Below are positions 13,176-22,800 of a stretch of DNA of 64,000 nucleotides, one piece after another (the stretch's first letter is position 1; the number at the start of each line of letters is the position of its first letter). This DNA comes from Alviniconcha marisindica (taxonomy: Eukaryota; Mollusca; Gastropoda; Provannidae): contig JABMCL010003058.1 in the NCBI GenBank assembly GCA_018857735.1, positions 72,001-136,000 on the forward strand, given 5' to 3'. A program made the translations under genes and the position numbers. The notes below the pieces were generated by a model. The model saw nothing but the letters and a program-made list of their open reading frames with translations, searched no databases and had not been told where the DNA came from.

Positions 13176-13250
13176 GGTAAGTAAGTAGGTAATTTGGTGT
13201 TTTACGCCCAGTCAACCATTACGGTTATATCAGGGCGAGAGAAGCCAAGG
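13176..13250 (-). mobile_element. SINE tail fragment, copy 1
   Basis: On the minus strand it reads CCCTGATATAACCGTAATGG, then TTGACTGGGCGTAAAACACC and TACTTACTTAC. The same ~50-bp block recurs at five other places in the window, in both orientations. Confidence 0.7.
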
Positions 13251-14073
13251 ACAGTAAGATGTGTTTGGATGGCTGTGACAGACAATCCACTGCCTTCCCA
13301 CACAACTACCTAAAGGGCTTCGTGTGCGAGGAGGTGTCACAAGCCTTGTTGCTAGGAATGGAATAACATTGAATGTCAATCATGGTCAGCTGTGTTGATT
13401 GTGGACGGCAAACTTGGAAGAAAAGAAGAAGAACAAGTACACTCCTTGCAATTTTCCCATCTGTTTATGGTCTAGTTCCTTAAAAACCAATGTCTGACAG
13501 TTGCAAGATCATAGCCATAAGCGCTGCCACTTTGACTGCGTATGTGACGTCACAAGCACCTCTGCAATCACAGCTGTGGTTTACAGATGCTGTCTAGTGA
13601 CTTTTCCTTCTGCCTATCAGTGACACAGCCAAATGGGGTGTCATCACAGCTCACCCTAAAGCACAATCATTCTGGCAGTGATGATGTAGCAATCGATGAA
13701 GTTTCCAAATCTCCTGCGATTTTTGTCTACAAAGGTACCACTCCAGAGATAAACTTGGCATTAACACAAGACTAATTACAGAATGAAAAAACAATGCTTC
13801 TTCACCTGAACGTTCTCTTAATCACTCTCACTCACTTCCACTGCGTGCTGTACAGGAATGACTTTCGGAAATCAGCCCTGCAGGACGCAGACATCGTCGT
13901 TTCACCAAAACACATACCGACAACCAGACGCATTCCACAACAGAAGAGATCCCCATGCCGTACAACCCCCCCCCCCCCCCCCCTCCCCCATCCGAGCTCA
14001 CAGAGCTGCCATCAACAGGGGCTATTTCGCAGTCCAGGGTTATAGGTGTGTTGGGCCAAGCTAAGTATTCTGA

Positions 14074-14273
14074 TTAGTGCCACACAACCTGTGACGTTCC
14101 TGTGACTGTCCTTCCCTTGTACCTGACAATGCCACTGCTGTTGCCGCTGGCGTTGTCGTTGGAGGCTGGGGTGGCGCTGGCAGCGGAGTTCTGGGAGACA
14201 GCGGCATGACCTTCACCTGGTGTCCCGTCACCTTTCAGCACGGAGATGCACTTCCAGTTGCCAAGGTAGTTGG
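14074..14273 (-). CDS. SEH1L: SEH1L coding exon 8 and stop
   Basis: This exon encodes residues 299-363: [19 protein letters not shown], then a low-complexity Ala/Ser/Asn tail ending QVVWH and TAA at 14076-14074. The acceptor is TTCTTGCAG|CCAACT. Vertebrate SEH1L has the equivalent NYMDNWKCTGILKGNGSP followed by a divergent tail. Confidence 0.95.
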
Positions 14274-14530
14274 CTGCAAGAAAACAAGATACCACATGAA
14301 GCACAACTGTGAAACATGGAAAGAGGCCTATCACTTGTTATGCACTCATTATCTTTGCAGTTGTTGTTTTTCTCCAGCGGAATTTACCCGTGATGTAAAA
14401 AGAGATCATCATACTATATAACTCCGCTTGTTACTGTAAACAACCCAAAGCTACCAAGAACACTTGTTTATCATATCACAATGTTACTGTTTAACCAATG
14501 GCACAAAGCTGTGTGTATGACTATGAGAGG

Positions 14531-14602
<72 letters not shown>

Positions 14603-14611
14603 GAGGGAGGG

Positions 14612-14686
<75 letters not shown>

Positions 14687-17600
14687 TGTGTGCATGAATG
14701 TGCACAAACATGGCTGTATGCATGTGCGTATGTACAAGTGTTCATATGCTTCATGTGTTCCTTCTACTTTCCTTTCGACACACCCCAAAGAGCTAAAACT
14801 TGCGCAGGCCTGATCTGTACATGCAGAAAAAACAGCCTACGCATCACATCTCACCTAGCCAGCCATGCAGCTCCAAGCTTTTGCACAATACAGAAAATCA
14901 CCACCACCACTTCAATGGATCAATTTCTTCCCTATACCTTGCCCCCCCCCCCCCCCCCACCCCCAAGCCCCTGCATCCCACACTCCCTTTTTTTCAATCA
15001 CAGCCAAAGAAACAAAATAAGACAGCAACCCAATTTTTTCACGTAACACTCTGCCTCACCACCATCATACCAAGTTTGGTTATAAAAGCTTGGGTGGCTT
15101 CAGAAGATGTCTTCTGGACAAAACCCGGACACATAGACAGACAGATGGACAATCAGCCACAGACAACCAGCCACAAGGGCAGACAACCAGCCAGAAGGAC
15201 AGACAGACAACCAGCCAGAAGGACAGACAGACAACCAGCCACAAGGGCAGACAACCAGCCAGGACAGACAACCAGGCACAGGGGCAGACACCCAGCCAGG
15301 ACAAAAATAATAATAAAAAGGATTTCTAGAGTGCCCATCAACAGCACAAAGTGGGAGCACAGAGCGATTTACAACAAGATGTCTTCTGGACAAAACCCGG
15401 ACACATGGACAGACAGATGGACAATCAGCCAGAATGACAGATAACCAGCCACAGACAACCAGCCACAAGGGCAGACAACCAGCCAGGACAGACAGACAAC
15501 CAGCCACAAGGGCAGACAACCAGCCAGGACAGACAGACAACCAGCCAGGACAGACAGACAACCAGGCACAGGAGCAGACACCCAGCCAGGACAATAATAA
15601 TAATAAAAAGGATTTCTATAGTGCCCATCAACAGCACAAAGTGGGAGCACAGAGCGCTTTACAACAATACTAACACACTCTGAACCCCCCAACACACGTT
15701 GGACGGGTTGATGGACATGGGTGTGAAAAAGAAGTTTTAGAAATAGTTATTGAACAGGTGCGTCTTGAGGGTGGTTTTAAAAGAGAAGGAAGAATCAGAG
15801 TGGCAAATCAGTTACAAAATAATTAATTCCAAACATTTTTAATGCACAGACAACATAAACACACACACAAACACCAGACAACCACTGAACCAGCCAGCCA
15901 GACAACTAGCCAGCCAGGACACACAAACCAGCCAGAAAGTCAGACAACCAGCCACAAGGACAGACAACCAGCCAGGCCAGCCCACTAGTCAGGACAGCCA
16001 ACCAGCCACAAGGACAGACAACCAGCCAGGCCAGCCCACTAGTCAGGACAGCCAACCAGCCACAAGGACAGACAACCAGCCAGGCCAGCCCACTAGTCAG
16101 GACAGCCAACCAGCCACAAGGACAGACAACCAGCCAGGCCAGCCCACTAGTCAGGACAGCCAACCAGCCACAAGGACAGACATACAACCCACCAGGACAG
16201 ATAACCAGACAGGACAGACAAACAAGCCAAGACAAACAGATGCACACAGACAATAACCAGACAGGACAGACAAACAAGCTAAGACAAACAGATGTACACA
16301 GACAATCAGCCAGCATGACAAACAAGCCAGGACAGACAACTAGGACAGACAGATAAGCAGCCGGAAGGACAGACAGACACAGTGACTGCAGCATGCACCC
16401 CCTAACTTTGGTACAAGGGAGCACAAGAAGAAGCACTGCAGTGGCAGACCCCACCTTTCCACATGCGCACGCAGCCATCAGCTCCCGAGGAAACCAGGAT
16501 GGTGCCGATGACATTCCAGCTGACTCTCCACACCTGTGAGTCGTGGCCATCGAACAATGCTGGCTGGCGGATCTCAAACCTATTCCCTCCAGTGCTGCCG
16601 CCTGGGGGGTCTTTCCTGCACAGTAACTTGTATCTGATCACCAGCACCAGGTGCCACAGAAACTGTTTACTGATCACCAGCACCAGGGCCACAGAAACTG
16701 GTCTGTGATCACCAGCATCAGGGGCCACAGAAATTGGTCACTGGTAACCAGCATCTGGCGCCACAGAAACTGGTCACTGGTAACCAGCATCAGGGGCCAC
16801 AGAAATTTGTCACTGATCACCAGCACCATGGCCACAGAAACTGGTCACTAATCACCAGCATCTGGGGCCACAGAAACTGGTCACTAATCACCAGCATCAG
16901 GGCCACAGAAACTGGTCACTAATCACCAGCATCAGGGCCACAGAAACTGGTCACTGATCACCAGCATCAGGGCCACAGAAACTGGTCACTGATCACCAGC
17001 ATCAGGGCCACAGAAACTGGTCACTGATCACCAGCATCAGGGCCACAGAAACTGGTCACTGATCACCAGCATCAGGGCCACAGAAACTGGTCACTGATCA
17101 CCAGCATCAGGGCCACAGAAACTGGTCACTGATCACCAGCATCAGGGCCACAGAAACTGGTCACTGATCACCAGCATCATGGGCCACAGAAACTGGTCAC
17201 TGATCACCAGCATCAAGGGCCACAGAAACCTGACAAACAAACTGGACAAAGATAAGAGAAAAACAAAAGAAGAATCTAAAGAGACAAAAGAAAAGAGAAA
17301 GAATAAGAGTCACTGATGGCAAAGAAATTATACAGCTAGCTACATCATGTTATACAACTTTGTGATACTCATTATCACCAGCACTCACATTTTTTAATTC
17401 CAATCACAAATCTGAAACAGAACGCAGCCCAGAGTGCTTATGCATAATCAACACACACGGGAGTTAATTTGTGCTCAAATTTACGTGCATACCAGGTGAG
17501 AGTTACTATGGGCGACTTAGATCTTTGTTGTCGTCCTTGTGTTATGTATTTCGAACACAAATTAACTCCCCTGTGTGTTGATATTCCAGTCACAGTTCAG

Positions 17601-19756
17601 CTCAAAATACAAGCGTTACATCCAGTGATTTTGTTCACCGAACATTCTGTGCCTCTGATGGGGTGGGGGAAAAAAGGACTTTATAAAATGTTGGAAGCTA
17701 CGGCTACAGCAAGCTCTGCCGTGACTGACAAAACTCTGTGGGGGAAGAAGCCAGTATACACTTCACGCAGCAGTGTGATGAGGTTCTGCAGTAACAAACT
17801 TTCTCACCTGTGGATCATGACAGAGACTGCATGCACAGCAGTCAACATTGATGCCAGCAGGTTCAAGGTAAAAAAAAAACCACACAAAAAAAAAAACCTT
17901 TGGGCTGATTGGCTTTTTGTCCCCCTGCCCTACGAATCCCAAGCTCCGTGCTTTTCCTGTGGTGGAAAATCTGAACCTTGCTCATCATGGTGAAAGATAG
18001 AAATACGAGCTGGCAGAACCACCGACACCATGTAATACAAGTGTAACACTGTGTAACCTCTGTCAAAGAGTACTCATAAGGAGCTTACGCCTAATGTGAA
18101 CCTGAAGCACACAGTGCAAAAATAAATTATATACAAAACTAATTACATAAACAATCATATTACAACATGTCATTCAACATCTTTTGCATCACTTCCAAGA
18201 CAAATATGCGCATGCGCACACACACACACAAATGATGCACACAACTGCACACAGGCAAGGCATTCTGTCTAGAGGAGAAAAGATGGGCCTTGAGGGTCTT
18301 AATGCTCACAACACCCACACTCACCTGTAAGGCTTGAGAGTAAAGATGTACAATTCTTTGGAGGCAATGGCAAGGAGATGATAGGAACGTCCCACATTAG
18401 GCGCAAACTGGATGTCATGAACTGGATGTTGGACCATTGACAGCGTCTCCACTTTGATCCATTTTCTGCACAATGCAAAGACAAAAATAAAATAATAAAA
18501 ATTCCTAATGTGAGAGGAATGTGTCATGGCGCCAAGGACACTCACACATTCACGCCAATGATAAAATGCTGAAGTTTTGTCACAACAAAAGGTTGGTATA
18601 AAATTACCAAAAAGTCACAGACAGATAAAACTGAAACCACTGAAAGACACAAATGACATCAGAGCTGCATATATCCAGCATAACAGTCATAACGGTGCCA
18701 CAGCAACCATCAGCATCTGTGTTGATTCTGCACTGGAATAGGTTTTTTTGTTTGTTTGTTCGTCTGTCTGTTTGTGCAATCATGCAAATCATACTGACCT
18801 CTGCATTTGGGGCCCCTCTACTAATCCTGTATTTTCATGGGAAAATATTAGAAACACTGCAGATAAAGTAAACCACAAAGAAAATCACAATTAAAATAAT
18901 CAAAATCAAACAACCTGTAACATCCTGCTGTGTAACCTGCACAACCCAGGCGCCTTATAAATACTTTAATCATTCTTATTATCATGCAGGTGCCATTTTT
19001 CCTACACAGCAATTTGTCAGCCCCCACATATGGGCACATGCTTAGTGATAAAAGTTTGAACACTCGTGAATAATAATAATAAAGGAACTGATGCACAGAT
19101 ACTTTTAATACTGACAAATTCTAGAAAGGATCAAAGGAAAGCATCCAACCTTTGTACATCGCTGTACTCAAAGAGCTTGACTTTGGGACCAGCTGCAGGG
19201 TTGGGGTCATCACTACCCATGGCGATCAGCGGCGGCTGTACCCTGAAACCCAACGCACACATTGAGCATTAGAACGCTTGGTACGCTCAACAGATATTAT
19301 ACACCACAGCAGAATCCATCTCCAATGACCAATCCAAACAACAGCAACAAAAACACAAATTGGGGTCTTAACACTAATAATACCAGGCTGAAGAATTTAT
19401 TAACTCTTTTCATCCCAGCACCATTCTTAAAGGGGAACCACCATGAAGATGTAAGCCATCTGGAAAATGAGAAAATCAGTATTTCTACCAAAAAACGTAC
19501 ACAGCGAAAATGCAAGCCAACTGGAAAAGGAGAAAATCAGTATTTATACAAAAGAAGTACTTTTTTTTTTTGCTTCTAAATTTGAATTAAAGTGAGCTCT
19601 TGAAGGCTGCAGCCATGTTGGTATGCTCTTTATCAATGAAGAGCAGAAAAATGTTGGCTCGTGATGTATTTAATGCTTTGCCACACAAAGCCTTTTTCAC
19701 CACAGCACTGATACAGACTTCATTTGCTGGCTGCAGTGAAGTGTGTCTGCAGAGAC

Positions 19757-19839
<83 letters not shown>

Positions 19840-22800
19840 GGTAGACAGATCTATAGATGGCAGTGGACTCAGTGTCTGTTTTTTTTACTCAAGTGCAAGG
19901 CAGGCTACAATAGAACCCTCCCTTAAATGCCCCAGACCACCCAACATGATCAAGAAGTACGCTTAGGTGCTCTTAATGAAAGAGATGTTTCCCAGAAAAC
20001 AAAAGTAAAGCGATGCCGATGGTTGTTTAAAGACCATAAGAGATAGGTGGTGTGCCTTGGGGTGGCCTGACCCAGTTTCTTCAGAAGGACCCACCTTGAG
20101 GGGCTCCAGGTGAGACAGCTACAACTTATGTGACAGAGGAACTCCTGCTGTAGCGACCAATTACTCAGGTTCATCACATCCACAGCTTCGTAGATGCGAA
20201 TGACTCCATCTGCTGAGGATGTAGCCTGCAGAAAACAACAAATAAACAGCAACAAATCAAACACTATGACTGCTCGGTCAACTGCTATCCACCAGTTTCC
20301 ACAAATAACATGACCGCTCTGTCAACTGCTATCTGCCAGTTGCCATGAACATCATCACTGTTCGGTCAATTGTTATCCGCCAGTTGTCACAAACATCATG
20401 ACTGCTCTGTCAACTGCTATCTGCCAGTTGCCACAAACATCATGACTGCTTGGTCAACTGCTATCCACCAATTGCCACAAACATCATGACTGCCCTCTGT
20501 CAAGTGCTATCCACCAATTGCCACAAACATCATGACTGCTCTGTCAGCTGCTATTCGCCAATTGCCACAAACATGCATTGCTCTGTCAACTGTTATCCAC
20601 CAGTTGCCACAAACATTATCCAGTGCTCTGTCAACTGCTATCTGCCACTTGCCACAAACATCATACATTGCTCCGTCAACTGCTATCCACCAGAAAGAAA
20701 GGAAAATGTGCTGGAAAAACAGAAGACAAAAGTTTGACTTGCCTACATTCACAGGTGGCAAGCATGTGTCCAAGACATACTGCTGGGACTGCGAGACCAG
20801 CTTGTATTTCCAAACAGAAAAAAAGCTATCACATACTGGGCCATGCTGGTATATACCAGTTGATCTGGCATAAGATGGCCCCTGCACTCTCAGATAGGTG
20901 CTGCATTGGTACATGACCTCATATGCCAGTCTAAAATCTCATACTGGCACTTGCGCCAGTATATATCGGGCCATTTCTCATATCAGTTGATAACACAGTC
21001 AGTTATGTTTGAACTTTTGATGTGTACACAATCTGAAACAGAACGAGGCCCAGAACACTTGTGCAAAAGCAACAGACAAGGGAGATAATTAACACTCAAA
21101 AGATGTCACACAAACACAAAGACCTGAGTTGCCTACGGCAACTCTCACCTGGCATGCGAGTAAATACGAGGTACATACAGAGGATGTACTTCTGGTTGAG
21201 TTTATGTACCTTGTATTTACTTGCATGCCAGGTGAGTGACCACAGGTGACTCATGTCCTTGTTGTTGTGTTTGTGTGACATCTTTCAAGTGTTAATTTAC
21301 TAACTCCCTTGTGTGTTGATTCCCATTGATGAATACATTATTTGTTAGCTGTTTGTTAAATAATAACATTAACAACCTCCCTCTCTCTCTGTGTGCACAT
21401 TATGTGTGTTCTATTATGTTTATGAATTATATCACAGAGTGCTTTGAACTACAGGGTAGGTGCTTTAGAAATCTGTGTTTCTATTTTTTACTATAGTAGT
21501 CTAATATTAATATTAATAAGACAGACCACCATGCACTGGACTTAGGCCCTTCCCAGACTATTTCTTTTCTGCTACTCAAAACACGCAAAACCTCCTGTGT
21601 ACTTTAAATTATGATTTAAATAAAAAATAATGGTGTGCAAGTAAGAATTAACTACTTTTTGAATGGGCGACTTAGCTGCGGATCGCCCCGTGTGGTGGCG
21701 CTGGGCATATTTGGGGCTTTGACAAACTCAGGTCAGCTGCAAATGATCTCCCCTACACTAGCCAGGTGGCGCTGGGCCTATTTGGGCAGTGCAATGCTCA
21801 AGCCAGCAAAGTCGCTCATTGAACCAACACATGACATTAACATTCAGGCTGCAGATCAACTGCCTTACCAACTGCAGGCCCGTGTGTTTTGGTGCTTACC
21901 AACTGCAGGCCCATGTGTTTTGGTGCTTACCAACTGCAGGCCCATGTGTTTTGGTGCTTACCAACTGCAGGGCCATGTGTTTTGGTGCTTACCAACTGCA
22001 GGGCTATGTGTTTTGGTGCTTACCAACTGCAGGGCTATGTGTTTTGGTGCTTACCAACTGCAGGGCTATGTGTTTTGGTGTTTACCAACTGCAGGGCTAT
22101 GTGTTTTGGTGCTTACCAACTGCAGGCCCATGTGTTTGGGTGCAAACTTCACATCAGTGACCGAAGTGCGACTGTCCACCAGGCTGGTGCGCTTCAGCCA
22201 GTGGTTCTGCCCGGCCTCCTTTTCCCACACTGCTGCTGTGCGGTCAAACGAGCAGGTAGCCAACACCTGCCCAAACTCCGGGTGAGCCCACGTCACTCGC
22301 CACACTGATCCACTGTGCGTCTGGTAAGACAAACCAAAGATAAACATTTTCCTTCAGTTTTCACAGTCTTGCAAAATAGTTCTCATCCCTCTGCAAGTGC
22401 AATCATCAACACCTGTAAAAACTGGTTACTTTATCAGTTTACTTACAAACACTACAGTGTTAAGCCCGTTCTTAATTGGGTGAATGTTTGCTTGCGAACC
22501 TAGTTGGAAGTATTTGGCGAACCTAGTTGGTTCTTAATTGAGCAAACTTTTCTTCGCGAACCTAGTTGGAAGTATTTGTCGAAGCTATATTTGGGGTCCA
22601 AAAAGCTTCGCTCAACATGTTCTGGGAACATTCGCCCTATTCAATGAACATTGCCTCTGACTGGCTGAGAGCAGAGCTCTCCTGTGGATGAAGAAAAAAT
22701 AAAAATAAAATGGATGATGGTGTCGCTAGGTTCTTCACTTGCTTCGGAGGGAATTTGTTTATTTGTTGACTTGTGGGAGGCGCAGCCTTGTATCGGAGAC

